Shown: one piece after another, positions 6,921 through 14,671 of the stretch
Numbering within the stretch: position 1 is the stretch's first letter
Layout of the letters: every line of letters begins with the position of its first letter
Source: Bacteroidota bacterium
GTDB taxonomy: Bacteria; Bacteroidota; Bacteroidia; UKL13-3
Direction: 5' to 3'
NCBI GenBank assembly: GCA_947460565.1
Contig: CANHJJ010000003.1
Coordinates: 1 to 25,608 of the forward strand
DNA: 25,608 nt
Notes under the pieces: model-generated
Databases searched by the model: none
What the model was told of the DNA's origin: nothing
The model's input: the letters and a program-made list of their open reading frames with translations, nothing else
Translations under genes and position numbers: made by a program

Positions 6921-9554
6921 CTATTTCCCCAATTCAAGATTACCTAAATCTTCTTCTTCTTTTAGCTTCATGATTTGTTCTAATGCATCTGGAACCACAT
7001 CACTGCAAATGGTAATAAAACTTCCTTTTACAGCATTTTTAATGGCATATTCAATGGCCTCTTTTTCTTTTTTGATGGTAGTAACTTTTTTGTTTGCATC
7101 AATCTCGCTAATACCAGAAGTCATCAAATCAATAATCTCTTCTTCTGTTCTACCTCTCAAGTTCTTATCTTGGCGTATAATTATTTCATCAAACATTTTA
7201 GCGGCTACTTTACCTAAGTTTATGGTATCTTGATCTCTTCTATCACCTACACCTGCAATTACCCCCACCTTTTGGGTTGCATTTATTTTGCTCAACATAT
7301 CAGCAATGGCTTCAAAGCCTGCAGTATTGTGGGCATAATCTACCATCACATCAAAGTTTTTAAATCTAAAGATGTTCATGCGACCAGGAGTTTGTGCCGG
7401 CCCGGGAATGAAGGTAGCTAAAGCCAATCGCATATCTTCAATCTTATAATTGCGGATAAATCCAGCGAGTATAGTAGGAAGAATATTGGCAATGTTATAA
7501 GTCGCTCTTCCGCCATATGTCAATGGAATATTAACTGCTTTCTCTACCCTTATTTTCCATGTGCCTTTACAGATAGTTACATAATCATTTTCGAAGATTG
7601 CAGCTAAACCACCTTTGGCAGTATGTTCTTTAATGATAGGATTGTTTTCATCCATACTAAAGAAAGCATGCTTGCAACGTAAATCTTTTGTCATGCCTAC
7701 TGTATGTTTGTTGTCGGCATTTAAGATAGCGTAACCGCCTGGCAAAACACTCTCAGGTACAACTGCTTTCACTCTTGCTAATTGCTCAATTGTATCAATA
7801 TCTCCTAAGCCTAGATGGTCCTCAGCTACGTTGGTAACAATGGCTATATCACAATTATGAAAACCTAAGCCTGAGCGCAAAATTCCACCTCTTGCACATT
7901 CCAATACGGCAAAGTCAACCGTTGGGTCTTTTAACACAAACTCTGCACTTACAGGTCCTGTGCAATCTCCCCTCATCATCAATTGGTTTTGGATATAAAC
8001 ACCATCAGTGGTTGTATATCCAACCTTATGCCCCATGGTTTTCACCATATGTGCCATTAGGCGTGTGGTGGTAGTTTTTCCATTGGTACCGGTAACAGCA
8101 ATAATTGGAATACGAGCCGTGCTGCCAAGTGGGTATAACATATCAATAACAGGTTCGGCAATATTCCTCGGTAATCCTTCAGCTGGATCTATATGCATCC
8201 TGAAACCTGGTGCAGCATTCACTTCTATCACACCACCACCTGATTCTGCCAATGGCTCTGAAAGGGTGTTGGCCATAATATCTATACCACAAATATCCAA
8301 TCCAATAATGCGAGCTATCCGCTCACACATGAAGATATTATCTGGGTGAACCATATCTGTCACATCCGTTGCTGTTCCGCCTGTGCTTAGATTAGCAGTT
8401 GGCTTCAACCAAAGCTCTTCGCCCTTTGGTAAAACTGAACCTAAGGTCAATCCTTTTTTGTCCAAAATATCCATGGTAAAATCATCTACCTTTATACTGG
8501 TCAAGGTCTTCTCATGTCCATAACCCCTTCTTGGGTCTAAGTTTGTGATATCAATTAATTCTTGAATACTGTGCTTACCATCACCCATTACCGAAGCAGG
8601 TTTTCGTATGGCAGCAGCTATAAACTTATAGTTGATAACCAATACGCGGTGATCTAAACCTGTTATGAATTTTTCAACTATTACTCCACGTGAATATTTT
8701 TTAGCGGCTTCTAATCCTTTTATAGCATCATCCCAATTGTTAATATTGGTTGTTGCTCCCTTTCCATGATTTCCATCAATAGGCTTCGTAACTATGGGAT
8801 ATTTGATACTTTCAATAGCTGCTTCTAAGCCTTCTTCCGTGTATACAATTCTACCTTTTGGAACAGGAATTTCTGCTGCACCCAATAGGTTTTTTGTTTC
8901 TTCTTTATCGCATGCAATATCTACAGCAATGCTACCTGTAGTGCTTGCAATTGTTGCCCTGATGCGTTTTTGATTTACACCATATCCTAATTGAACGAGA
9001 GAGTTTCTGTTTAAACGAATATAAGGTATCCCTCGAGCTACAGCCTCATCTACAATGCAACCTGTACTCGGTCCAAGACGTTCGTCTTCGCGAATTTCTC
9101 TCAGTGTTTGGATATCGTTTGCTAAGTCATATTCAGTATTATTTATTAACGATATGGCTATTTCAACGGCAGCCTTTGCAGCATATACTCCTGCTTTTTC
9201 TTCCATATAGCTAAAAACCACATTGTAAATACCATCTTTTCCTGTTCCCCTAGTTCGTCCAAAACCACAATTCATGCCAGCTAAACATTGAATCTCTAAA
9301 GCAATATGTTCTATCACATGTCCCATCCATGTGCCATCTTTTACTCGTATAAAGAAACCTCCGTCAACACCTTCAGAACAGCGATGTCCATACATAGTAG
9401 GAAACATTTTTTCGAGTCTTTCACCAAATCCAGCAATCAAATTAGTTGGCTTTTGCTCTAATTCTTCAAGGTCAAGGCGCATCTGAATCAGCTTATGCCT
9501 GCGAATTGACCAATAGTTTGGCCCCCGCATAATTTTAATGTCTAATACTTTCAT
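6921..9554 (-). CDS. cphA: Cyanophycin synthetase
   Basis: An 877-residue enzyme that polymerises aspartate and arginine into multi-L-arginyl-poly-L-aspartate using ATP. Three parts are visible. The N-terminal domain (about 1-160) opens MKVLDIKIMRGPNYWS and contains GHVIEHIALEIQ, the region linked in some CphA1 enzymes to primer processing. An ATP-grasp domain (about 160-475) has KPIDGNHGKGAT near 258 and ends in EVNAAPGFRMHI; this domain adds Asp. The Mur-ligase-like domain (about 485-877) has the P-loop VTGTNGKTTTT and ECARGGILRSGLGF; it adds Arg. Length is normal for CphA1 and all key loops are intact, so the enzyme is probably active. It is divergent from cphB across 105 bp, the natural synthesis/breakdown pair for nitrogen and carbon storage granules. 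Confidence 0.97.
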   Translation of the reverse strand: MKVLDIKIMRGPNYWSIRRHKLIQMRLDLEELEQKPTNLIAGFGERLEKMFPTMYGHRCSEGVDGGFFIRVKDGTWMGHVIEHIALEIQCLAGMNCGFGRTRGTGKDGIYNVVFSYMEEKAGVYAAKAAVEIAISLINNTEYDLANDIQTLREIREDERLGPSTGCIVDEAVARGIPYIRLNRNSLVQLGYGVNQKRIRATIASTTGSIAVDIACDKEETKNLLGAAEIPVPKGRIVYTEEGLEAAIESIKYPIVTKPIDGNHGKGATTNINNWDDAIKGLEAAKKYSRGVIVEKFITGLDHRVLVINYKFIAAAIRKPASVMGDGKHSIQELIDITNLDPRRGYGHEKTLTSIKVDDFTMDILDKKGLTLGSVLPKGEELWLKPTANLSTGGTATDVTDMVHPDNIFMCERIARIIGLDICGIDIMANTLSEPLAESGGGVIEVNAAPGFRMHIDPAEGLPRNIAEPVIDMLYPLGSTARIPIIAVTGTNGKTTTTRLMAHMVKTMGHKVGYTTTDGVYIQNQLMMRGDCTGPVSAEFVLKDPTVDFAVLECARGGILRSGLGFHNCDIAIVTNVAEDHLGLGDIDTIEQLARVKAVVPESVLPGGYAILNADNKHTVGMTKDLRCKHAFFSMDENNPIIKEHTAKGGLAAIFENDYVTICKGTWKIRVEKAVNIPLTYGGRATYNIANILPTILAGFIRNYKIEDMRLALATFIPGPAQTPGRMNIFRFKNFDVMVDYAHNTAGFEAIADMLSKINATQKVGVIAGVGDRRDQDTINLGKVAAKMFDEIIIRQDKNLRGRTEEEIIDLMTSGISEIDANKKVTTIKKEKEAIEYAIKNAVKGSFITICSDVVPDALEQIMKLKEEEDLGNLELGK

Positions 9555-9597
9555 GGTTTATGTTCTATTTTAATGTTGATAGTTTATTGAATTTAGT

Positions 9598-9627
9598 TTG
9601 GTGGTTTTAGTGGTAAGTATATATTCG
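9598..9627 (+). promoter_or_regulatory. Predicted cphB promoter (Bacteroidota type)
   Basis: A TTG at 9598-9600, a 19-bp spacer and TATATTCG at 9620-9627 match the Bacteroidota -33/-7 pattern (TTG, TAnnTTTG) with one mismatch in the -7 box. Transcription would begin near 9633, about 26 nt before the cphB start. The pattern is seen; promoter use is inferred. Confidence 0.4.
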
Positions 9628-9659
9628 CACACTTCAGAAACAATAATAAATAAAATACA

Positions 9660-10532
9660 TTGGAAAAACCAAAAGGCAAGCTAATTTCAGTTGGAGGGGC
9701 TGAAGATAAGGGCACAGACTTAGAGCAAGGATTTATTCAGCGCAATCGTTTAAACTTTTTTGAACTAGGCATATTAAAAAGAATCGTTGTTGAAACGGGC
9801 GGAACAGACAAGCGCATAGAAGTGATTACAACCGCATCATCCATTCCTTTGGAGGTAGGAGAAAACTATTTACACTCATTTGGTAAAATTGGCTGCACGA
9901 ATGTAGGGGTGATTGACATTCGTAATAGATCAGACGCAAACAATCCTGAGTTCATTCAGAGAATAAAGAATTGTGATTGCGCTATGTTTAGCGGTGGTGA
10001 TCAATTGCGTTTAACGAGTATATTTGGTGGAACCGATATTTACCAAATACTTCATGATAGATACTTGAACGAATCAAATTTTGTAATTGCTGGAACCAGC
10101 GCAGGTGCTATGGCTATGAGCAATACTATGATATATCAGGGCAAGAGCGAATTGGCACATTTAAAAGGAGAAGTTAAGATTACAACAGGATTGGCTTTTG
10201 TTGCCAATGTAATCATCGATTCACATTTCGATAAACGTGGTAGATTTAGTCGTTTAGCCCAAGCTGTGGCAAGTAACCCACAATGCTTAGGAATTGGATT
10301 GGGTGAAGATACGGGTGTTATAGTAACCAATGGGAATGAATTAGAAGTAGTGGGTAGTGGTGCGGTAATTATTGTAGATGGAAAAGACATCAATCATAGC
10401 AATATTACAGATGTAGATTTTGGTGCGCCTATTTCGGTTGAAAACATAAGGGTAAATATTCTAGTTAGAGGCAATGGTTATTTATTGAAAGAAAGAAAAT
10501 TTCTTTCAGAGATGTTGGTTGCCATAAACTAG
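9660..10532 (+). CDS. cphB: Cyanophycinase (peptidase family S51)
   Basis: A 290-residue intracellular serine-type exopeptidase that cuts cyanophycin into beta-Asp-Arg dipeptides. The nucleophile elbow is GTSAGAMAMS with Ser147. SGGDQLRLTS lies upstream (about 117-126) and a conserved DSHFDKRGRFSRL segment follows (about 187-199), all family marks. Translation starts at TTG: an in-frame TAA lies 9 bp upstream and no ATG precedes the conserved PKGKLISVGGAEDK opening, so no better start exists. Divergent from cphA. No isoaspartyl dipeptidase gene, which would complete breakdown to free Asp and Arg, is present in the window. Confidence 0.96.
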   Translation: MEKPKGKLISVGGAEDKGTDLEQGFIQRNRLNFFELGILKRIVVETGGTDKRIEVITTASSIPLEVGENYLHSFGKIGCTNVGVIDIRNRSDANNPEFIQRIKNCDCAMFSGGDQLRLTSIFGGTDIYQILHDRYLNESNFVIAGTSAGAMAMSNTMIYQGKSELAHLKGEVKITTGLAFVANVIIDSHFDKRGRFSRLAQAVASNPQCLGIGLGEDTGVIVTNGNELEVVGSGAVIIVDGKDINHSNITDVDFGAPISVENIRVNILVRGNGYLLKERKFLSEMLVAIN

Positions 10533-10735
10533 TTCTGCGGCCCTCATGCGCTTATTTGGCTTTAGTTTTAATAGTTGTTATATGATTATTATGTCGGTCA
10601 AAAAATTTTAAAATAAATATTAATTTTTTTAAAAGAATCTCTTTCTAAACGTTAATCTTCTATAAAACTGTCTGCTAGCTTTTATGAAATTTTATTGCTA
10701 AATTAAGGTTGAATTAGCTTTGATTTGATATCAAG
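10533..10735. other. Intergenic gap downstream of cphB
   Basis: This AT-rich stretch lies between the convergent cphB and paaC genes, before the terminator hairpin. It contains homopolymer A/T tracts around 10600-10640 but no supported ORF and no second strong hairpin. Confidence 0.5.
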
Positions 10736-10759
10736 TATTGCTGGAATGTTCCAGCAATA
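10736..10759. terminator. Terminator hairpin between convergent cphB and paaC
   Basis: The arms TATTGCTGGA and TCCAGCAATA form a perfect 10-bp stem with an ATGT loop, 20 bp beyond the paaC stop. On the plus strand a short T-rich stretch (ATATTTTTATG) follows about 10 bp later; on the minus strand no T-run is adjacent. The position between convergent genes suggests a shared, bidirectional terminator, chiefly for paaABC. Confidence 0.6.
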
Positions 10760-10779
10760 TTAGCCATATTTTTATGTCA

Positions 10780-11529
10780 CTACCACTCTGTATTAGGCTC
10801 GATCCTGAACACTTCGCTCATCTCATTAACCAATTGGTCCAAATACTCAGTGTGATATCCCTTTCGTCCACCTAAAATAGGATTCCAATCTGATTCTGCG
10901 GGTATTTTTAAATTTGCCTTTTCAATTATTGGATTAATGGCTTCTAACCATCTTTTTTGTAATTCCTTTTCTCCAGCAAAAATATTTTCAGATTGTAATT
11001 GTAATTCATAATCACCCTCTTCAAATATTCCTAATGCATAGTTCCAAGCCATATTTAAAGCCGATTGCATGCGTGCTTTGCTTTCTTCAGTGCCGTTTCC
11101 TAATTTTACTAACCATATATCAGCATGAAAAACGTGGTACTTTATTTCTCCTTTTATTTTTCGTGCAACTTTGGCCAAAGGTTCAAAGCTACTTTCAGAA
11201 AGCATATTGAAGCGAATTTGATCTGCATGGTCAAATAAAAAATGCCTAACTGATGAGAAGTCGTAATCATCATTTGGCAACTCCACCAATTGTGAATTAT
11301 GGAACTGTTTTGCTTCACGCATGAAGGCATTTGTATCAGGTTCAGCTTCGCCCAATTCAAACAAAATTTGAAACAATGCTTGCGCATGTCCTATTTTATC
11401 TTGTGCCATAGATGAAAAAGCAATATCTTCTTCCAATATGGGACCAAGCCCCGTCCATTCGCTATTTCTGTGACCTAGTATTAATAAGTCATCAGCCATT
11501 TTGTATAATAGTTCTTTTATGTGTTCCAT
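10780..11529 (-). CDS. paaC: 1,2-phenylacetyl-CoA epoxidase subunit PaaC
   Basis: A 249-residue ferritin-like structural partner of the catalytic PaaA in the phenylacetyl-CoA epoxygenase complex, which forms ring-1,2-epoxyphenylacetyl-CoA in aerobic phenylacetate degradation. Helical signatures include the N-terminal ADDLLILGHRNSEWTG, MAQDKIGHAQALF (about 41-53) and KGEIKYHVFHADIWLVKLGNG (about 124-144). As in other PaaC proteins, the ExxH iron-ligand pattern of PaaA is degenerate. It follows paaB after 81 bp, a larger gap than usual for this operon. No paaD or paaE follows; the next gene is the convergent cphB. Confidence 0.95.
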   Translation of the reverse strand: MEHIKELLYKMADDLLILGHRNSEWTGLGPILEEDIAFSSMAQDKIGHAQALFQILFELGEAEPDTNAFMREAKQFHNSQLVELPNDDYDFSSVRHFLFDHADQIRFNMLSESSFEPLAKVARKIKGEIKYHVFHADIWLVKLGNGTEESKARMQSALNMAWNYALGIFEEGDYELQLQSENIFAGEKELQKRWLEAINPIIEKANLKIPAESDWNPILGGRKGYHTEYLDQLVNEMSEVFRIEPNTEW

Positions 11530-11610
11530 GTAATTTTATTTATGGATTTAAAGATTACAGAATTCAATAGTTAACCATATTTGATCAAATCTAATTCTGA
11601 AATAATTGTA

Positions 11611-11982
11611 TTATAATGTATTTTCCTTTTTGTATTTGTTTATCTTACTCATCACTTTATAACCACCTGCCTCACGGTATTGCTTTTCAGGGACAGTATC
11701 AAAAATGTCTGAATCATCATAATCTGATGCAAATACATTACTGGTTTTCACAACCCACATATTTACGCTAATGCCTCTTCTGCCATATTGTTCTTTACCG
11801 AATAGAAAAGCCATTTCGGGATTTGGTGCATGCACAATGCCCACATGAATGTGTTGATCACCACGTTTCTTTTGATGAAAGACCTCATAGGTTTCCCAAT
11901 TATCCATTTCGGTCAAAGGGGCTATGTTGTTTTCTTCATTTATTTTCTCTCGAGCTATACGAGGATCTAATGATTGTATCAT
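11611..11982 (-). CDS. paaB: 1,2-phenylacetyl-CoA epoxidase subunit PaaB
   Basis: A 123-residue small subunit of the phenylacetyl-CoA epoxygenase, thought to bridge PaaAC heterodimers. The core WETYEVFHQKKRGDQHIHVG (29-48) followed by HAPNPEMAFLFGKEQYGRRG (51-70) and MWVVKTSNV is diagnostic. It carries an N-terminal extension of about 25 residues relative to the roughly 95-residue proteobacterial form, common in Bacteroidota. The start lies 1 bp after the paaA stop, so the two genes are translationally linked. paaC follows. Confidence 0.95.
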   Translation of the reverse strand: MIQSLDPRIAREKINEENNIAPLTEMDNWETYEVFHQKKRGDQHIHVGIVHAPNPEMAFLFGKEQYGRRGISVNMWVVKTSNVFASDYDDSDIFDTVPEKQYREAGGYKVMSKINKYKKENTL

Positions 11983-11983
11983 G

Positions 11984-12973
11984 TTATGCTAAGGGTGTAA
12001 CGTATTTTTCTGATTTGTTTAATAGTGCAGCTCTTACCCACCTTCCTTTTTCTTCAGCCATTCTGCGAACTGCCAATCTCTCGGCATTACATGGACCACC
12101 ACCATTGATTACGCGCTTAAATTCATCCCAATCTGGCTCGGTATAATTCCACAAACCAGTTTCTTCGTTTTTCTTCAAATTGGCATCAGGAACTGTTAAC
12201 CCTAAATCCCAAATTTTAGGCACATACATATTTAAAAACTGTTGGCGCATATCATCATTTGTTGCCATTTTTACTTTCCAACGCATCAATATTTCAGTAT
12301 GATTTGATATTTTATCACTTGGTCCAAAAAAGTGCATGATAGGCGGCCACCAGCGTGTAAGGGCTTCTTGAACCATCTTACGTTGCACAGGAGTGCCGGT
12401 AGCTAAGGTTACCACATTATCATGACCATATTTTAGATGGAAACTTTCTTCGGTACAAATCCTATCCAATGCGCGTCCGTATGGGCCATAACTGCCTTTG
12501 GCATTTGCTACTTGGTTGATAATAGCACCTGCATCTATTAGCCATGCAATGACACAAGCATCGGCCCATGTATAAGCAGGATAATTAAAAACATTTGAAT
12601 ATTTTGATTTACCTGTAATCAAATCATTAATCATGGCCTCGCGGCTTTTTCCTAAGGTTTCAGCGGCACTGTAAAGCAATTGTGCGTGTCCTACTTCATC
12701 TTGTACTTTTGCCATCAAAGCAAGTTTGCGTTTGAAGCCCGGAGCACGTGTAATCCAGGTGCCTTCCGGCAAAGCCCCTATAATTTCAGAATGAGCATGT
12801 TGCTCAATCATTCTGATTAGTTGTTTTCTGTATTCGCGGGGCATCCAATCTTTTGGTTCGATTTTTTCACCTCTTGCAATTCTGGCTTCAAAGTCAGCCA
12901 ATTTAATAGGATCCTCGCCATCAATTATTGATTTTGGCTTTTCATTTGGATCGATGTAAGCATTTCCGTACAT
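11984..12973 (-). CDS. paaA: 1,2-phenylacetyl-CoA epoxidase catalytic subunit PaaA
   Basis: A 329-residue diiron monooxygenase subunit that epoxidises the aromatic ring of phenylacetyl-CoA. The carboxylate-bridged diiron ligands are visible as EQHAHSEIIGALPEG, DEVGHAQLLY (ExxH) and CTEESFHLKYGHD (a second ExxH). The C-terminal PDWDEFKRVINGGGPCNAER segment is typical of PaaA. Length is normal. It heads paaABC and lies 111 bp downstream of the TetR-family gene on the same strand. I found no exact TAnnTTTG box in that gap, so it may be read from the paaR promoter. The required reductase PaaE and maturation factor PaaD must be encoded elsewhere. Confidence 0.97.
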   Translation of the reverse strand: MYGNAYIDPNEKPKSIIDGEDPIKLADFEARIARGEKIEPKDWMPREYRKQLIRMIEQHAHSEIIGALPEGTWITRAPGFKRKLALMAKVQDEVGHAQLLYSAAETLGKSREAMINDLITGKSKYSNVFNYPAYTWADACVIAWLIDAGAIINQVANAKGSYGPYGRALDRICTEESFHLKYGHDNVVTLATGTPVQRKMVQEALTRWWPPIMHFFGPSDKISNHTEILMRWKVKMATNDDMRQQFLNMYVPKIWDLGLTVPDANLKKNEETGLWNYTEPDWDEFKRVINGGGPCNAERLAVRRMAEEKGRWVRAALLNKSEKYVTPLA

Positions 12974-13084
12974 ATGTTTTTATCTTAATTATTTTATTCA
13001 GTTATTGGGTTAAATAATTGCAAGCTAAATAGTTGAAGTGTTTGCATTTGTTTACTTCATAATTGACAATTCGTAGTTCTTAAT

Positions 13085-13684
13085 TTACCTATCTGTTACC
13101 AATCGTTTTCGCAATCCACCCATGATGAAATTGCTAAGTTTTTCAGCTATTTCGCTTGCATTCATCTTGCCTTCAGGCTTATACCACTCATTAATAAAGT
13201 TTATGGTCGATAGAATGCTTAACACAGCAAATTTCTTGTCAACATCATCAAAAATATCCTCCTTCTCACCATCTGCCAAAATGATGGTAAATTGATTTTC
13301 ATATTGTTGGCGGAGTTGCTTGAAAAGCGCAAATTTAGGCTCGCTTAGGTTTCTCCATTCACTCAAGAAAACAGACGATTGATTTTGATTTTCAGTGATG
13401 GTTTCGACATGAAACTTTATGGCCATTCTTAATTTTTCTTCTGCATTAAAATAAATGTCATTTACTTCTCTTGCATTGGTAATAAATTTATCTGCCATAT
13501 CAAAGCAAATCTTTTCGAGCAATTCCTCTTTTGACTTAAAATGGTAATAAATACTCGCTGCCTCTATGCCTAACTCAGCAGCTAAATCTCGCATGCTTGT
13601 AGCAACAAAGCCTTTTTGTTTGAACAATTTTGCAGCAACATTTACAATTTGTTCTTTTCTGCTGATATTCAATATTTCTGCCAT
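13085..13684 (-). CDS. TetR-family regulator, probable phenylacetate repressor
   Basis: A 199-residue one-component regulator. The N-terminal TetR DNA-binding domain reads EQIVNVAAKLFKQKGFVATS (11-30) followed by the helix-turn-helix MRDLAAELGIEAASIYYHFKS (31-51). The rest is an all-helical ligand/dimerisation domain. Directly upstream of paaABC and with a palindrome over its own predicted start site, it is the likely PaaR-type repressor. In characterised members phenylacetyl-CoA releases the repressor; that ligand is inferred here from context. It is probably autoregulated and may share a transcript with paaA. Confidence 0.88.
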   Translation of the reverse strand: MAEILNISRKEQIVNVAAKLFKQKGFVATSMRDLAAELGIEAASIYYHFKSKEELLEKICFDMADKFITNAREVNDIYFNAEEKLRMAIKFHVETITENQNQSSVFLSEWRNLSEPKFALFKQLRQQYENQFTIILADGEKEDIFDDVDKKFAVLSILSTINFINEWYKPEGKMNASEIAEKLSNFIMGGLRKRLVTDR

Positions 13685-13704
13685 TGCCTAACAAATGTTA
13701 GACA
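13685..13704. promoter_or_regulatory. Candidate TetR/PaaR operator palindrome
   Basis: The core CTAACA-AA-TGTTAG (13688-13701) has perfect 6-bp arms, and symmetry continues outward as TG..CA (13685-13704). It lies immediately upstream of the regulator's ATG and covers the predicted transcription start. The pattern CNAAC-N4-GTTNG resembles the pseudopalindrome reported for Thermus PaaR. No second copy was found by eye in the gap before paaA. Confidence 0.6.
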
Positions 13705-13732
13705 AATGTATAAAATGAATTTAGAAATGCAA
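13703..13732 (-). promoter_or_regulatory. Predicted promoter of the TetR-family gene
   Basis: On the minus strand, TTG (13732-13730), a 19-bp spacer and an exact TAnnTTTG box, TACATTTG (13710-13703), form a canonical Bacteroidota promoter. The start site would fall near 13698, inside the operator palindrome, leaving a leader of about 14 nt. Confidence 0.6.
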
Positions 13733-13800
13733 ATTTTTCATTAATTTTTGATGTAAGGATGACCAAATTTATATGAAGAAATTGTGAATTAGTTAAAGAG

Positions 13801-13828
13801 TTGAATTTGGATTTAGTCAATACATTTG
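13801..13828 (+). promoter_or_regulatory. Possible recR promoter overlapping the annotatable N-terminus
   Basis: TTG at 13801-13803, a 17-bp spacer and an exact TACATTTG box at 13821-13828 sit just upstream of the GTG at 13834. If used, transcription would start at or next to that GTG, giving a nearly leaderless mRNA. The spacing is 2 bp shorter than in the other promoters here, so confidence is low. Confidence 0.3.
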
Positions 13829-13833
13829 CTAAA

Positions 13834-14439
13834 GTGAATTATCCATCATCTTTAATAGAGGAAGCAGTTAATGAGCTCTCTAAATTTCCTGGGGTTGGCA
13901 AGAAATCTGCCCTTCGCATGGTTTTATTTTTATTAAAACAATCTACCTCCGATGCACGCAAATTGGGCGAAGCCGTTATTAATATGCGTGAAAAAATCAA
14001 CTATTGTAAGAGATGCTATAATGTAAGTGATTACGATTTATGTAATATCTGTGCTAACCCAAAAAGAAACACCCAAACCATTTGTGTGGTGGAAGATTTG
14101 AGAGATGTTATTGCCATTGAGAACACCAATCAGTACAATGGCATGTACCATGTGCTAGGTGGTGTTATATCACCCATGAATGGTATTGGTCCAGATGAAT
14201 TGAAGATAGATGAGTTGATTTTGAGGGTAAAGGCTGAAGAAATTTTAGAGATAATTATGGCCCTTAGCCCCACCCCCGAAGGCGATACAACCATTTATTA
14301 CCTATCTAAAAAATTGGCTGGATTGGATGTAAGGATTAGCACCATTTCAAGAGGTATTGCCATAGGGGGCGAACTTGAATATGCTGATGAAATTACGTTG
14401 GGCCGCTCAATTGTTACACGCATTCCTTATCAGATTTAG
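13834..14439 (+). CDS. recR: Recombination mediator RecR
   Basis: This is RecR, which acts with RecO/RecF in loading RecA at gaps and in daughter-strand repair. From the GTG at 13834 it has 201 residues, the usual family length, and begins MNYPSSLIEEAVNELSKFPG, exactly where RecR proteins normally begin. The longer frame from TTG 13801 adds 11 atypical residues that overlap a promoter-like sequence, so I prefer the GTG. Motifs in order: helix-hairpin-helix FPGVGKKSALRM, a four-cysteine zinc finger (CKRCYN...CNIC), a Toprim domain with VVED and HVLGGVISPMNGIGPDEL, and the C-terminal SRGIAIGGELEYADEITL. It is divergent from the TetR gene and read toward a small minus-strand ORF whose end it overlaps. 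Confidence 0.95.
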   Translation: MNYPSSLIEEAVNELSKFPGVGKKSALRMVLFLLKQSTSDARKLGEAVINMREKINYCKRCYNVSDYDLCNICANPKRNTQTICVVEDLRDVIAIENTNQYNGMYHVLGGVISPMNGIGPDELKIDELILRVKAEEILEIIMALSPTPEGDTTIYYLSKKLAGLDVRISTISRGIAIGGELEYADEITLGRSIVTRIPYQI

Positions 14440-14551
14440 CTATTTCCTTTTTTACAGGTATACTCGATTGAGATTTTGTTTTTTTGCAAGTATTAAAAGT
14501 TAATCCCCCTAAAAGCATAATAGCCAGTAATGAATGTTTAATTACTTTCAT
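14414..14551 (-). CDS. Small lipoprotein-like ORF (45 residues)
   Basis: An ATG-started ORF of 45 codons reads MKVIKHSLLAIMLLGGLTF, then NTCKKTKSQSS and a lysine/glutamate-rich tail ending KECV. A short basic N-region, a hydrophobic core of about 14 residues and a cysteine at 22 followed by a charged segment give a type II (lipoprotein) signal peptide pattern, although the -3 to -1 residues FNT are not an ideal lipobox. The mature chain would be only about 24 residues. It lies 120 bp downstream of the beta-barrel gene on the same strand and overlaps the last 26 bp of recR in antisense. I do not recognise a family. It could be a small lipoprotein or a chance ORF. Confidence 0.45.
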   Translation of the reverse strand: MKVIKHSLLAIMLLGGLTFNTCKKTKSQSSIPVKKEIAKSDKECV

Positions 14552-14671
14552 AGTTTTGTAGTGTTTGTTCTATAATACGTTGCAAATGTGCATGAAGTTA
14601 CAATCACTTGCTATTATTTTTCGATTAAGTTCAATTTAATAAAGATAAAGTGACCATTTAAGGATGTGAAA
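14552..14671. other. Gap upstream of the small lipoprotein-like ORF
   Basis: This 120-bp AT-rich gap lies between the beta-barrel gene and the small ORF (both minus strand). A near-consensus minus-strand -7 box (CAAATGTG on the plus strand, 14583-14590; 7 of 8) lacks a TTG at suitable spacing. No hairpin terminator was seen. Confidence 0.4.

Noticed and set aside
12974..13084. Second PaaR-type palindrome or promoter directly before paaA
   Set aside because: Only weak half-sites such as CTAAATAGTTG are present and no TAnnTTTG box in the minus orientation.
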